Shown here: in pieces, positions 12,401 to 27,209 of the stretch
How the letters are laid out: each line of letters starts with the position of its first letter
How positions within the stretch are numbered: the stretch's first letter is position 1
Assembly: GCA_039621445.1 (NCBI GenBank)
Contig: CP154954.1
Span: 69,630,670 to 69,694,669 of the forward strand
Direction of reading: 5' to 3'
From: Euglena gracilis
Lineage: Eukaryota; Euglenida; Euglenophyceae; Euglenales
Length of the DNA: 64,000 nt
Translations under genes and position numbers: made by a program
Notes under the pieces: generated by a model
Database searches by the model: none
Told to the model about the DNA's origin: nothing
Seen by the model: the letters and a program-made list of their open reading frames with translations, nothing else

Positions 12401-15400
12401 CGCAAATAAACACAAAAAAAACAAACTTCATCTTTCAGAAGCGTTCCCAAGATGTACACATTCTGCTGGAGAGGACCTAGAAAAAAATTTACCTCCACAG
12501 GGGAAATATGACATACAATTATGCAATTTGTTGACCAAAAAGTGCAAAAAAAAGAGCAAAAGTGACAAAAATTGACAGTAATTTTGGTCTCAGGGGGAAA
12601 CTGGGACCAAAATGACGAAATTTTCACAGCAGAAATATTTTTTCCAGCAGAAATCAAAAAATTCACAGAAAAAAACAAAAAAAAGCAAAGAATAACACAA
12701 GAAAAGCAAAATTTTCCAAAACACACAAAAAAATGATTTTTGTGTCCCCCCCCCCCGCCCTGCAAACCCCCCCGTGTAGCCCTGGTCAGGGGGGGGGGGG
12801 GGGTAGCTGACGCCAGGTGTAGGGAGGCTGCAACGAAGCAGCATTTTCAGCCGAAGCGGTGAGGGAAGAAGGCCGCCGTCAAGCATCAAATACCGTGCCC
12901 CCAAGGTGGACCCCAAACGGGTGTTGGAAGAGTTCGCGGTAATCCCATTAAGGTTCTTTTTTTGGGAGTGGTTCATTTTGGAGGTCCCAATGCAATGGCC
13001 TTTTACACCAAAATTTGATATTTGTTATATTTTTATAACAAAAATAAATATTTTTGGATCAAAATCAGTATATATATACTATATATGTGTGTGTGTATTC
13101 AAACTTCTAAAATCAATATTTTTATCTTTTCATTCATTTGTTGTGCCTGCCAGGCATCCTCCCAGGCGTCTGCATACGCAGGTGTCCACAAGCGCTCAAA
13201 AAAAAAAAAACTATCAGAGGAAATTTTCAGCGTGAAGCATGGAAACCCGCAAAACTATTTTTTTGTTCCAGGACAAAGGACTTGCGCTGGAACAAAAAAA
13301 AACAGATTTGCAGGGAACCTGCCCCCCCCCCCCGGGAAACTGTCACCTGACAGGTTGGCCGGTACCGGGGACCCTGACAGTTTCCCGGGCATGACAGTTT
13401 CCTGGGGGGGGGGGGTTGGAGAGGATGGAGGTTAGGTGTTTTGTGTTCCCAGAAAGAGAAAAAACTCACATAAAAAAAAGTGCCAAAAAAAGAAGTCCTT
13501 CAGATGAAAGTTACACATCCCTACAGTGGAGAGACATGGTGGAGGGCAGTTGTGACGAGGAAAAGAAAAAGGCAATGAACAAAAAGTCACAATTCTGCAG
13601 GCTGAAAGTGACGATGCGGATGACAACAATTTGATCAAGCGGTATTTCTTGGATAAACGTCCCTCAGCCGTCTCCCCAACATAGCCTGCTATTTGTCCCC
13701 AGAGGCAGCCGTACAATGGGTGTACACCATTGTGTAGGGCGTGGCGCACGAGTCGTTCCTTTGCTTGGATTGCCTGTTTCTCTAAACCTCAGCAGCCCAG
13801 GTGCTGGGGCACATCAGCAGGAAAACCAAAATGTCCTTTATCCTCTGTGCACTTGCAAATCTTTTTTCTGAGGACTTATCTCCTGCAGCGGGGATGCAAC
13901 ACGGACCCGCAAAAAACGCGACGCAAAAAAAGAGCAAAAAACAACCGCCAAAAACACAAATTGCATGTAAAATCCCTTCGGAGCTCCCTCAGGATGGACA
14001 CTTTTCCACTGGAGAAGACTTTTTCAGCTCCGGGGAATTCTTTTCGCATAAAAATAAGCATTTTGTTGACCAAAAAAATGTAAAAATGACAAAAAATGAC
14101 AAAATTTCTGATCGCGGGGTTGGAGTCCTGACCAGGGTAGTCTTGACTAGTTACACGGGGAAAGAAACAATTTAAACACAATTTTTTCGACCCCTGGCGG
14201 ACTCAAAACTCTGGATTGTGATTTTTTCACATGTTTGTGATCAGAAACCTGAGAAAAATAATCACAAGTTTTTAAAAATTAAGAGAAAACGAGGAACTTT
14301 TCAGAGTCAAAAAAAAAATTCCAGCAAAATCCAAAAGTCGCCCAAAAAAACGCAAAAAAAACAACAAAAATGCAAATTTTGCCAAATTCAAAACACACAA
14401 AAAAAACCGCGCAAAAAAAACGTATTTGCATCCCCCCCCCCCCTGCCTCCTGCCCTCGTTCCCACTGATTTGTCTCCTTTTTGTGAATTATCACATTTTG
14501 TTGAGCCACCATTCAGGTGTGCAATGGTGTCTTTCCCATCAGGGCATTAAGTGCGCAGGTTTTGCACGCGGGGGTCAGACCACCACTGGGGGGGGGGGAG
14601 GTCCAGACCCCTTCCCCCTTCAACCCCGAGGGGGGAGGGGTTCCGGGGTTCCCCAAAAAAATTATTCTGAGGAACCTTGGAAAATTTTGGGGGGAGTCAA
14701 TGTGCCAGCGCTTTCTTGCAGCTGAGACCGCTGCGGTCGCACAAGGAGCACACAAACAAAGAACCACGACCACATCAGAGGGATGACTCTGGGCAGAGAA
14801 GTGGGGCCCAAAATACAACACCAAAGATTCTCCTCTCCCCACTCAGGCGGCCGAATTCGCACTTAAGGGTTTTTCCTTTGAAATGGGCGCATTTGCGCAA
14901 ATGCGCAAATTTTACGAAATTTCTGGGACCCTGTACCCTGACACGCGGAACACAATTTATGAACTGTGACACCCCTTTATTGGAGGGGATTAACCCCCAG
15001 TAGTTTGGTGTGCATGCTGCTTACCAGGTGACCTGGATAGGGCTGAGGGAGGGAGTGGTGCTCTTGTACATCAAACAGGAGAGAGGCACACACCCGTGTT
15101 ACGACACTTGGAAATGGTGCTGACGTGCTGGCTGAACTGACTTGGATACTACCGCCACTGGTAAGGACATACGGAGCCTCATTAGATCGCACACCACAGA
15201 CCGTCACGGCCATCACGGCCGTCACGCAACTGATGTGTGTTTGTGGGCGCATTTGCGCAAATAAAAACAACTGTGTTTGTGGGCGCATTTGCGCAAATAA
15301 AACGTACACCGATGATGTTAAAATGACGTGTTGGTGGGCGCAAATGCGCGCACAAACACATTTTTTTGGTGCGCGCATTTGCGCAAATGCGCGCACCAAC

Positions 15401-18400
15401 ATGTTTATGTTTATTTGCGCAAATGCGCCCACAACGTGTATTTTTACTTTCTATGTTAAAACACAACAATGAGGACCATGACCCCACGAGGTTTTAAAAC
15501 GTGATGGGGGTTTTGGTGCGCGCAATTGCGCAAATAAACACAATTATGTTTGTGTGCGCATTTGCGCAAATGCGCGCACAAACATTTTATACACCGCTTC
15601 AAAATGATGTGTTTGTAGGAGCCTTAGAGCACACAAACAAAGTTGTGTTTATTTGCGCAAATGCGCGCACCAACACACATCAGTTGTGCGATGCCATCTC
15701 CTCATCCGTGACAGCTGACGAACGCAATTCTTCACGTCAACCATTGATTTGCACCACAATTATGTGGTGATGAAATTTGTGGTGAGGAGTGGTGTGGAGA
15801 GTTCACTGGGACACGGCATGTGACTGGCCAAAATTTGCCTGCCTTACGTGCGTACATTTGCACTGCTGTTACCCGGCCCACACGGCCTGTTGTTTTGGCG
15901 TCATCTGTTTAGCAGTTAAACGTAATGAATTGATGACGTGCAAACGACCTGTTACTGTTCGGCACCTTTTCTGCAACAGTACTGCGTTATAAGAAGACAA
16001 AATTTGGCACCTGAAATGCCCAGGATGTGTCAGGCCGGAGTCCGTTTTATGGTTTTCTTTGCCATTTTTCCCTTGAAATACGTAAAAAACACCGGTTTTT
16101 GTGCATAATTTGGGGGGAGTGGGTCCCACCGCTTTGATGCACCCAATACAGTGGTAAAGCTTCAACACTTCCTTGCACCCAAAGTAACGGGTGTTTGAGG
16201 GCTATCTCTCTCCGGCTGCTGGTTGCCATGCACTGGCACCACGTTGTCCCCCCAGTCTCACGCCCCGGTGGCGGGGTATAACGTGGCCGCTGTGGTGGGT
16301 GTCGTTGCACCGGGGAGGTCGATACCGGTCTGCTGGGTGCTGAAGCATCAGCAGCTGATGGGGCTGCAACAGCGGAGCCGAGGCCGCAGGCCAACGGCAG
16401 GCCATCTGGTGAGTTTCCACCCCAGGTGGGGGGGTGCATGTTTCGTTTGCTGCATGAGATGACCCATCTGGTGAGTTTCGACCCCAGGTGGGGGGGGCAC
16501 ATGTTTCGTGTACTGAATGTGACAGATGACCCATCTGGTGTGTTTCGACCCAGGTGGGGGGGTACATTACCGTTTTCAGAATGAGATGACCCTTGGGACC
16601 CAAAAATTGGTGCCGGTGGACGTGCACCGTTACTGGGTGGCTGTGCACCCACCTTCAGGAGATCCTATGTCTCCATCTTTTGTGGGACCTGCCAATGGTC
16701 AAAAAACGGCACCATAACACCATGTGCCGGAGGATACGGTGTGGCCATTTGCTTTCAACCCACTCAGAAGCCACTAAGGGCAGCTGTAGGAGGGCCAAAT
16801 GAAATCACCTTTTACTTCTCCATTGGTGGTTTATTTGCGCATTTGCGCGCATCACGTTGTTTTGTGGGCGCAAATGCGCAAATAAACATAGTAAATTGTA
16901 CAGTTTCTTCATGTGGTTTATTTGCGCATTTGCGCCCACAACCAACGTGGTGCGCGCAAATGCGCAAATAAACCATCTGCTCTCGGTGTTTGACGGTTGT
17001 ATTTCCGTCACACCGTTCTTCTTTGTGTTTATTTGCGCGATTGCGCGCACCAACAAAGAACATGTTTATGCGCGCATTTGCGCAAATGCGCGCATAAACA
17101 TAATTTATGTTTGTGCGCGCATTTGCGCCCATAAGCTTGCGCGTCGACAAACAGTGTGACAAACCCACCAACTGGATGGCCCGTTGGTCCATGCCGTCAC
17201 GGCCTCTATGTCACGCCGTTTATCAACAGCGTCAGTTCATGGGTACCAAAGCCAAATCACTGAAAGACATGTTTGTGTTTATGGGCGCAATTGCGCAAAT
17301 AAACATAAACATGTTGGTGCGCGCATTTGCGCCCATAAACACAAACATGTCCTTCCAGTGTTGGGCTTCTTCTGCAGGGTTCTTTGCCACACAACTGGTT
17401 GTGCGCATCCCGGGTGTAAGCCGGGTGGGAGACACCCGTCCCCTTCATTCCCTGCGGACCCTATTTCTTCCCCCCTGCACATCCCTTGCCCAACACCCCG
17501 CACTCACCTTCCTCTCACTGCGGCCCTCCTTCCGGCTTGGTCACACCACACCCACACCCCCCGGCACTTTGACAAACGGCCCACAAACACCACAACAAGG
17601 CGCCGCAAGCAAAGCAGTCCGGCAATCACCCAGGACGCACACCGCCGGCAGCTCGGACACACCCGGAGACACAGCTGAAAGGAGCAACAAGGGCAGTAAA
17701 GGTCCCGTTCCTATGGTGCTTTTTTGCGTTTTTTTCAGTGTGGGCCGGCAGGGTCCCGGGGGTTTGGGCCCACAAAGTCCTTCCCGACACCCCCCAAAAT
17801 CGCTGTTTTTGGCCAAAGTCCCGGGGGTCACACCGCCAAAACCAAAAAATCGCTTCGTTTTTGCCCTTGCTTGTCAACGTGTTTTCAAACCCCCCGGACC
17901 TTCACCGCCGGAACCAAAAAACTCGGGGATTTGCGCAAGTGCGCAAATCAAACGAAAAAAGCTTAAGTGCAAATTAGGCCGCCTAAGCCCCAACCGGTGG
18001 ATCCAACTCCAACTCCAACTGCAACTGCAACTGCAACTGCAACTGCAACTGGTTTCACCACCCGTTCCGCTTGAGAGTCCTGCGCCAAGCCCGCTGATGC
18101 GCTCATATAAGGAGCAGCGGGTCTGCTGTCCGTTATATGCCAGAGCGGCGAAATGGCAGTGGACCGGGAATGGAGGGGCCGTATGACGCAGGAAGGAACC
18201 GATGCCCTGGGCGGATGGATGCGCAGAATGGGGAGAAGGACGTACTGGACACACCGAATACCGAAGCACCTGGAAAACATTAGGCAGGGATCAAGCCTCG
18301 TGGCTTCGCCACTGTGCAGTGCCACATGTGTTAATAGGTGCATGCACATCTCCAACAAGGCACCGTACTGGAAAACAACAACCACCACCACCACCACCAC

Positions 18401-19424
18401 CACCACCACCACCACCACCACCACCACCACCACCACCACCACCACCACCACCACCACCACCACCACCACCACCACCACCACCACCACCACCACCACCACC
18501 ACCACCACCACCACCACCACCACCACCACCACCACCACCACCACCACCACCACCACCACCACCACCACCACCACCACCACCACCACCACCACCACCACCA
18601 CCACCACCACCACCACCACCACCACCACCACCACCACCACCACCACCACCACCACCACCACCACCACCACCACCACCACCACCACCACCACCACCACCAC
18701 CACCACCACCACCACCACCACCACCACCACCACCACCACCACCACCACCACCACCACCACCACCACCACCACACCCACCACCACCACCACCACCACCACC
18801 ACCACCACCACCACCACCACCACCACCACCACCACCACCACCACCACCACCACCAACCACACCACCACCACCACCACCACCACCACCACCACCACCACCA
18901 CCACCACCACCACCACCACCACCACCACCCCCACCACCACCCCCACCACCCCCACCCCCACCACCACCACCACCACCACCACCCCCACTCTCTCTCCCCC
19001 CCCACAAACCACCACCACCACCACCACCACCACCACCACCACCACCACCACCACCACCACCACCACCACCACCACCACCACCACCACCACCCCTTTGTTG
19101 ATTAGGGGGAACCATTTTTCCTTGTTCACTTTTCATCGCTTGTGTCGAAAAATTAGCCACGCCTTGTCGAACTAATTAGATATTTGTCTGCACACCACCA
19201 GTGGGGAACAATTTTCGGTCATTTCTAGGTGTTCACTGGATACAAATGATGCATCCTGTCCAGGAGTGGAAGGCCCAGGCTGAGAACACACCAACAGAGG
19301 TGGTGCATGACCGAACCAATGCATTTACTGATCCCTTACCCTTTGACCAATCGGACCTTCTGGGACCCCTTGGTCCAAATCAATGAAAATTCCGAGTTTT
19401 TGGACTAGCACGGGAAAAAAGGTT
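9247..19424 (-). CDS. Gene A: multi-exon gene, unrecognised product (5' end not found)
   Basis: Nine exons on the minus strand join in phase: 19340-19424, 18062-18269, 13591-13781, 12894-12955, 11538-11634, 11291-11368, 11051-11124, about 10386-10493 and 9247-9498. All donors are GT except the exon at 10386, which needs a GC donor; without it that exon ends at a TAG (10379-10381). Acceptors are AG, several with good pyrimidine tracts (for example before 11124 and 18269). Typical coding segments are RLVRHALHNGVHPLYGCLWG (13.7 kb), HRDLEAFEVGEIPKYKLKPP (11.1 kb) and FTAHCITHEMSPHSVARMEL (final exon, TAA at 9247-9249). I recognise no domain. No signal peptide or membrane segment is evident in these exons. 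The two upstream exons are the least certain; more 5' exons are expected. Its introns contain most of the repeats at 13.8-19.3 kb. Confidence 0.68.
14842..17987. mobile_element. 3.1-kb TIR element with 5-bp target duplication, inside a gene A intron
   Basis: The left end is a 26-base sequence starting CTCAGGCGGCC and ending GCACTTAAG. The right end is its inverted copy with 23 of 26 positions matching. The flanks carry a direct repeat CCCCA (14837-14841 and 17988-17992). The body holds about twenty palindromic GCGCAAATGCGC units, three short direct repeats near 16400-16570, and no convincing transposase, so it is probably non-autonomous. It occupies most of the 4.3-kb intron between exons 18062-18269 and 13591-13781. 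A lone right end of the same family is at about 31995-32053. Confidence 0.72.
14880..17345. repeat. Array of palindromic GCGCATTTGCGCAAATGCGC units
   Basis: Clusters at 14880-14915, 15245-15430, 15515-15670, 16830-16975, 17025-17130 and 17280-17345 repeat a palindrome built of GCGC flanks around TTTGCGCAAA, often followed by AAACA(C/T). Each unit can fold as a hairpin. The array is subterminal within the TIR element. Confidence 0.8.
18376..19092 (+). repeat. (CCA)n microsatellite, about 700 bp
   Basis: Nearly uninterrupted CCA trinucleotides with a few CCC variants near 18930-19015. It lies in the gene A intron between exons at 18269 and 19340. The poly-His, poly-Thr, poly-Pro, poly-Gly and poly-Val frames it creates are artefacts. 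Confidence 0.98.
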
Positions 19425-19427
19425 CTG

Positions 19428-20449
<1,022 letters not shown>

Positions 20450-21153
20450 AATTTTCAGTTCATCCTGATGATGTGGGATCACATTTGCGGTCACCGAAAC
20501 GGTCATGCGGTGCAGATTATTTGCAGTGGTATGGACTCGCCCTGATAATGGGAAACACCACGCAGGTTGCACAAGCCAGAACGCACAGCAGCACAGTAAG
20601 CTCAAGGAAACATAAGGAAAAGGAGACTGTGAGTAGAGATAAGCACGTCGTGAGGCACCACTGCAGCCTGTAACATGCAGCACGGCTCCGCGAGCCCTTG
20701 CCCACTCCTGCTGTCGGTCGACCTTCTATTTAGTGGAGCCAAAGTGGCCTTTGGGGCTGGCAGGGGTAAACCGGGGGGACAACGCAAAGGACAGGGTCCA
20801 GGTGATTTAAAAACCAAGATCACCCCAAGATCACCCCAGTCCATGGGGACTGGGTCCGGCGGATCCCCCCAGGGGTTGAACCTCTATTTATATATATTTA
20901 TTTTGCATTTATATTATATTATTTATTTTATGTATTTATTCATTACATATATGTATTTATTAAAAAAAAAACTTTCCTGAGAGGGACAGGGGCATGGTGA
21001 AGCGTAAACAGCCTTTCCTGCCGCTGGTATTGACGGAAAAAACTGGGATACGTCCCTCCTTTTTCTTGATGTTGAGCAGTGCTGTGTGGACAAGGGTAGC
21101 TCACGGTGGGAACAGGGCTGGGACAGGGAGGGGAGGCGGCCGTGTAGCACACG

Positions 21154-21232
21154 CTAGAAGCCATGCAGCACGCTGCCGCGGGGGGCGTGGCAGGGGGACG
21201 AGCTCAGCAGTTCCCGCTTGCAGATGGGACAG
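21154..21232 (-). CDS. Gene B last exon: RING Cys pair 4 and C-terminus
   Basis: The exon follows an AG acceptor at 21233-21234 (context gttcaacacag) and is entered with one base. It encodes CPICKRELLSSSPCHAP and stops with TAG at 21154-21156. With exon 22834-22936 it gives exactly ten residues between RCI and CPIC, the spacing of RING-H2 domains. Confidence 0.82.
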
Positions 21233-24200
21233 CTGTGTTGAACACGCGGCGTGCCACGCGGGTGTTCGGGTGTATGTTCCGCAAAAGCGGGGGAAACTGA
21301 CGCCATTTTGTGGTGTTGTGGCGCTGTTGTGGGTTACCCCCCATGTCCAACTACCGGTAACCTCTGTCCCCCCAACCGGGGGGGGGGGGGTCGTCAGACA
21401 TAGGGTTATGACCAAAAAGAAGTTCTCCAGCCGGGGGAAAGGGCTGTACAGGAAGGCCTGATGGGGGGGGGGGGGGGGACCCCTCCCCTCCACCATGGCA
21501 CCCATGCAAAGAAAATTCCTTCGGCACCTTTAGCGGCAAAAAAAAAATTGGCCTATTAGGCGCCACCGGGAGAATGAGAAGGGGTGGAGGGGTTCCACCA
21601 CCCACCAGGATGAGAGTGGGGATGGGAGTGGGGGGGTCGACACCCCCCACCCAAAGACCCATGGGGTTGCGGGGATTCCCATCAGCCCCGGGGGGGGGGG
21701 GGGGGTTAGACAAGGGTTCTAAAAAGGTCGGCCACACGGGAACCCTCCCTTTCCTTCTGGCGCTTTGCACAAATTTGGGTCATTTGACAAAAGCTTGCCC
21801 AACAACTGCCAAAAACAGCATTTTGGCAATTTTTGGCTGATTTTGGGTGCTAAAAATTTTTGCTTGGCGCTTCGGAGCCAGAAATTTGGCCAAATCTCCT
21901 AACCGGGGGGGGGGGGTTGCCTTTGGGCGTAGGGGTGAATTAAAATGCAGACAAAGGCTAGCACTGTTTCGCATGTTGATGCGGTTGTTGTTAAGGTTGT
22001 TCGGTGTGGCGGTTGGTACGTTGCAAAAGTCACCGAGAGGAGGTCAAGGTTTTTACTTTTGCATCATAAAGGTCATGGCGTAGTATTTTCGGGGGTTTCT
22101 GTCCATGTGTGTCGTTGTGTGAAGTGCACAGATCCTGTGAGCATAAACCGCCGGACCGAAAATTTTTACCCACCAAAACCAACAAAAAATTTTATTTTGG
22201 GCAAAAATTTGTCAACAATGCAAAGAATTTTGGTGCTGAAAGGAATAATTTGACCCCCCCCCCTTTTGGGGTGGGTTCCGGGAACTCCCCAGTCTGTGGG
22301 TTGTTTGACCCCTTGTCGAACGACCGACCCCTTAGCCGGTGGCCAGCTTTTTGGTCAGAACATGTCCATTGACCCCCCCCCCGCCAGGGACAGACATCAC
22401 CAGTCGTTGGACATAGACGAGGAAGAAATCACCTGTCAGACAAAAAAAACTGCCACCAGACCACGGCTTGTTTGTGCACACCGACAAGACAAAACATACA
22501 ACACAGAGAAGGCAGCAAAGAAGGACAGAACAACACAGGCTGGGCTGTGCCAAAAATTGGCAAAACGTCCAAAAAGGCGTCATCTGACGGGTGGCGGGGA
22601 GGGGTCGTTGGACCTGTGGGCGGGTAAGGAGGGGGGATCCGGCCGGCTCAGTCCAAGGTCATCCGGGTGAAGTGCCCCCCACCACAATGCGGTCACTTTC
22701 CCACTCCATCACGCAGCCCCAACCAGTCCCCATCACAGCCAGTATGGCTTTGAAAGAAACGCCTGAACCGCCGATGCTGGTGGCTCTGTCGGGGGTAACC
22801 CATGGCCCAACCGTGGCACCCGGCCGGGCGCGCCGCGGCCGGTGTTCCATCCACTGGCGAATGCACCGCAGGTGGAACACGTGCCCGCACGGGAGGGCCT
22901 TCGGGACGAGGTGGGTGGGTGGGGCCTTGGCGGGGCCTGTGGTGACAAGAAGGTGGGGTGAGGCGGGGAAAGAAGAGCCGGCCCCACCCGGAAAGACTCA
23001 CCCCCCCCCCGCGCCTGCTGACTGGGTTCCTGCAACCCCCCACCGGGGGGAGATTTTACCACATACAAATTGAAAATTGTACATATGTGAAAATTTAATA
23101 TATATATGAATAAATAATAAATGTAATAATAATAACTATACATATGCATATATTACACAGAGGCAGACGGGGATAAAAGGCACCAAAAACAACCGCAGTG
23201 CACACAGCGGGGGGATTATCCTCCCCCCCCCCCTGACCTGCAACCCCAAACTCGAGGGTGGTCGCATGACCAAATGCCCCCCAAAAAACCCATTTCTTCC
23301 GGTCACCTGCAACCCCTGAGCAAGGGGGGGCTGGTCGCAAGAACCCCCTGACCTGCAAACACCGATCGGGGTGGTCGGTAAATGGGGTGGGCAAAGGGTG
23401 GGGGGGGGGGGGAAGCGGGTAGGCTTGCAAGGGCAAATATTTTCTCCGAGCATCACTGCAAAAAAAAAATGCAAAAGCTGCACAGTGCATTCCTCCCCTC
23501 CTTGAAACCTGGCATTTTCCACTAAAACATGGAAAGTTTCTGTCGATCGATCAGGGGGAAATGGCTGGTTTTGGTCCCGGCCCGCGCTGCCAGGGCTTCT
23601 GTTGCGTCGGAGGGGAAGAAAGCGGCTTAATTTTAAGGCTGGCACCCGGGGTGCCAACCCAGGTTTGGCGAAATCCAGGCCTGGTTGTGAACAAGAAGCC
23701 TTAACCCCCTCCCCAATAGAAGCACAGGTACGCTTTTGCAGGCCGTCACCTCCGGCGGCAGGAGGTGCGCTTCTATTTGGACCCCACCTGTGCGATTTTT
23801 GTTGATTTCCTTTAGAAATCCCAAAGATGGAGGAGGGGTGCTTGTAGCGGACCACCGCCTTCGGCAGCGGTCTGCGGGGGGGAGTGCAGTTTCATTTGGA
23901 CCCTGTGGCCCGGCGGACCCTGCGGACCCCTGCTTCTATTAGGGAGGGGGGTTTACCCCTGGTAGTGCACCCCATCACTCTGAGCCCAAAACCAATTTTC
24001 CGATATTTGTCAATGAGGCGACGCGGTCCGCGGGGCAACACACCGTCGGCCGCGGCCGTCCCGGCGCCGGCCTCGCCCGGCGCCCAGCCGTCGTAGCAGA
24101 TGGCACCAGACTTTCATTTAGTGCGCCGCGGCGAAGTTTGTCGTGGCACAAAAAATTTTTTTCCGCGGCGCACGCGGCGCAGGAAAAAAAAATTCCGGGG

Positions 24201-27178
24201 CGCACTAAATGAAAGTCTGGATGGCACACGGGTCGGCGTACTGCCGCAGCTGCTCCGGTGAGGCGGTGCAGAGGGCGGCGTGGAGCACCGCCAGCGCCCG
24301 CCGGTACTGCCAGAGCCCATGGACCCGCTCCCACAGCCGGTGCCGCAGGGGGCGGGCCCAACCAGAGTGTGGCAACAGATGAATGTCAACAGTCGGCAAA
24401 TGAAGTGGAGCAATCAATTTTCTGACACGTGGGCGAATCGAATGGGGAGCACGCCGTCGGCCAGCCGTCGGCCAGCCGTTGGCCAGCCATCGGCCAGCCG
24501 TCGGCCAGCCGTCGGCCAGCCGTCGGCCAGCCGTCAGGCAGCCGTCAGGCAGCCGTCGGCCAGCCGTCAGGCAGCCGTCGGCCAGCCGTCGGCCGGCCGT
24601 GTGACTCAATGGAAAATGAGGTTAAGCTCATTGGAGCCTCAATGTCTCCCATGAAGTTCATGTACACTGTTGGCGGTCTCGACATTTCTGGCCATTTTCA
24701 GCCATCTTTGGGTGCTTTTTAAGCATTTTTTGACCGGATATATATCAGCAAGGGAGACAGCGAACCGTACACCCCGATTAACCAACCAGGAAAAAACCCT
24801 GACGGGACTGCTGTTTAAAATGTCGTATATCTTCCTACTTGCCGGGATATTTTCTCCTACCTTCTGCATTTGCCAGCCTGTTTTCTTGGATTGTGTTTGC
24901 CTGCCTTATGACTGTATTTGTGACAGTCACCGATACAAATTAATGACGCTCACCGTCATGCTATGTGGCTTTGCATTTCTTTAAAAAGATATTAAAAGTA
25001 ATTTTCTTAAATTGTTGTAAAGAAAGGCATTCAACTCCTGAAGGACCGTCCCAGGGGGGGGGGGCTGGGGGGAGCTGTTCTGCTTGTGTGGCATCGTTCC
25101 ATAATTTTTGCGTAGTCAAATTTTTCTTCAGATGAATGTTTTATTCATGTGTCTCACACAGTTGGCTCAAACCGTGGCATGGCAATGAGCAGGAATAGCA
25201 ACCAGGCTTCTTTTTTCCAAGCCTGGAAACCCCGGGGACAGCAGCCCCCCCATGGAGGGGGGGGTCAGTTTTGGACCCCGGCACCTGCCGACATAGCCAA
25301 GTTTAACTTGAAAATGCCATTTCCGTGCCCCTGGAACCTTCGGTACCAGCCACCACAAAACCCAACCCCCTAGGGGGGGGGGGTTCGAAAGTGTCCTCCT
25401 GCCCCCTGCCTGCCCATAGAACCCAACCAACCCGGAGGTGAGAACTTCCTGAAGCAACCTGAGAGCAATCCTCAGGACAATCAGCAAGAGTAGTGGAAAT
25501 TCTATTCCACCACGTTGAGTTCTGGTCCAAACATAATAACCAATTGGAAAAAGAAAGTATTTAATAAATAAAAAAGTAAACCTGCATCCACTTGATGGGG
25601 AGTGAGCGTTGGACAAGGGTGTGTTTCATGCCAAAACGATAAAAAATCTTGGTGTCAAAATGTCGGGGCCGGTATGGGGTCGATGTGCACCAAGACTGGG
25701 GCACAATTGTGCGCATTTTTTGGTTTGCCAGAGCTCAATCCCAGTGAGAGTTTTTGGGGCCGTGCAACAAGGCCAGAATGGATGCGGCAGGCGGCATGGG
25801 CGATGCCAAATCAAAAAAAAACACAAAAAAACAAACACAAAAATAAAATGTATTTGTGCTCCCCCCCTTACTAGCTTGTGATTAGGAACTAAAAACCAAC
25901 AGCCATGGTCTGGTCACTGGCCGAAATACAACTGGCAGTGTGCGATCTTGGAGTTCAGACAGAGTTCTTGGAGTTCAGACAGAGTGTGTGTGTCTGTGTG
26001 TGTGACGGGCATGGGCCCGGCCCCAGTTGGACGACGTGGCGGATGTACATCACGAGCAACAGGTCCACAACAGACATGCTGAAGAAGCCCATCAGGACGT
26101 GCGTCGCGTGCGCCAGCGTGGTGCCCAGCTTCGCGACCTCGAAGCCGATGTCCGCCACGAAGCCCACCTCGTCCGTCGGCCGATGGCCCCGCCGTGTGTC
26201 AGAACGAACCACCTCGGAAACCATTGTTGGCAACTTTTTTTTATTTGGACGCTGTTTTTTCGCTTTTTGAATTCTCTTAAACCCTCCCACCAAATAATAC
26301 CCCCCCAAATAATACCCCCCCCCCCGGTTTCGGGCCGGAGGCCCGGATTTTGAACTGAAAATGGAGGTAAAAAAACACAATTTCTGACAAAAAAAAGTAC
26401 GAAAAATCGATTTTTCTGGATCATCTGACCTCAAAAAATGGTAAATTTCATAAGAAAGTACAAAAAAAAATACCCCGAAGGGGGTTTTTGGCGCTATTTT
26501 GGCTCCTACGGGACTTCAAAAAATTTCGAAAATTTTCGGGTGCTATTACCCCCCCAGATAATATCCCCCCCCTCGGGCCGGGACTTCGGGCGAAAAAATA
26601 ATACCCGGGGGGATATTATTTGGGGGGTTATTTATTTATTTATAATTTGTAATATTTACAAATTAATTTATATTTATTTAATATTTATTTATTTATCTAA
26701 CAAGAAAAAAATTTAATTCAAATTTTTTTTTAAAAACAAAAAATGACAAGTATGCCAGAAACAATGCCACCCGAATGCGCCAACTGTGTTTCACACCCGG
26801 GTATGACAATGGTGTATGGACCAACCTGGGAAAGAGCACACTGGTGTTCTGCTGCCAACCTTCTTTCCACGCGACGAAACTTTTTTGTCTTTTTTTGTCA
26901 GGATCGCACAAGGTCAGGCGTAAAAACATACACAGCATTCTGCTAAGGTTGTTTTTTTGGGGGGGAACCTTTGTGCAGCATTGAACAAATCCTTTGCTTC
27001 GGTGGATGCAAATGAATACATATTGCATTCGACTGCATTGCATACATACATACATACATACATACATACATACATACATACATACATACATACATACATA
27101 CATACATACATACATACATACATACATACATACATACATACATACATACATACATACATACATACATACATACATACA

Positions 27179-27209
<31 letters not shown>

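Noticed and set aside
17107-18186. 359-codon plus-strand frame
   Set aside because: It runs across palindromic GCGCAAATGCGC units and poly-G/C repeats of the TIR element and its right edge; composition is repeat-driven.
27041-27208. Tyr/Ile/His repeat protein
   Set aside because: Translation of (CATA)n only.
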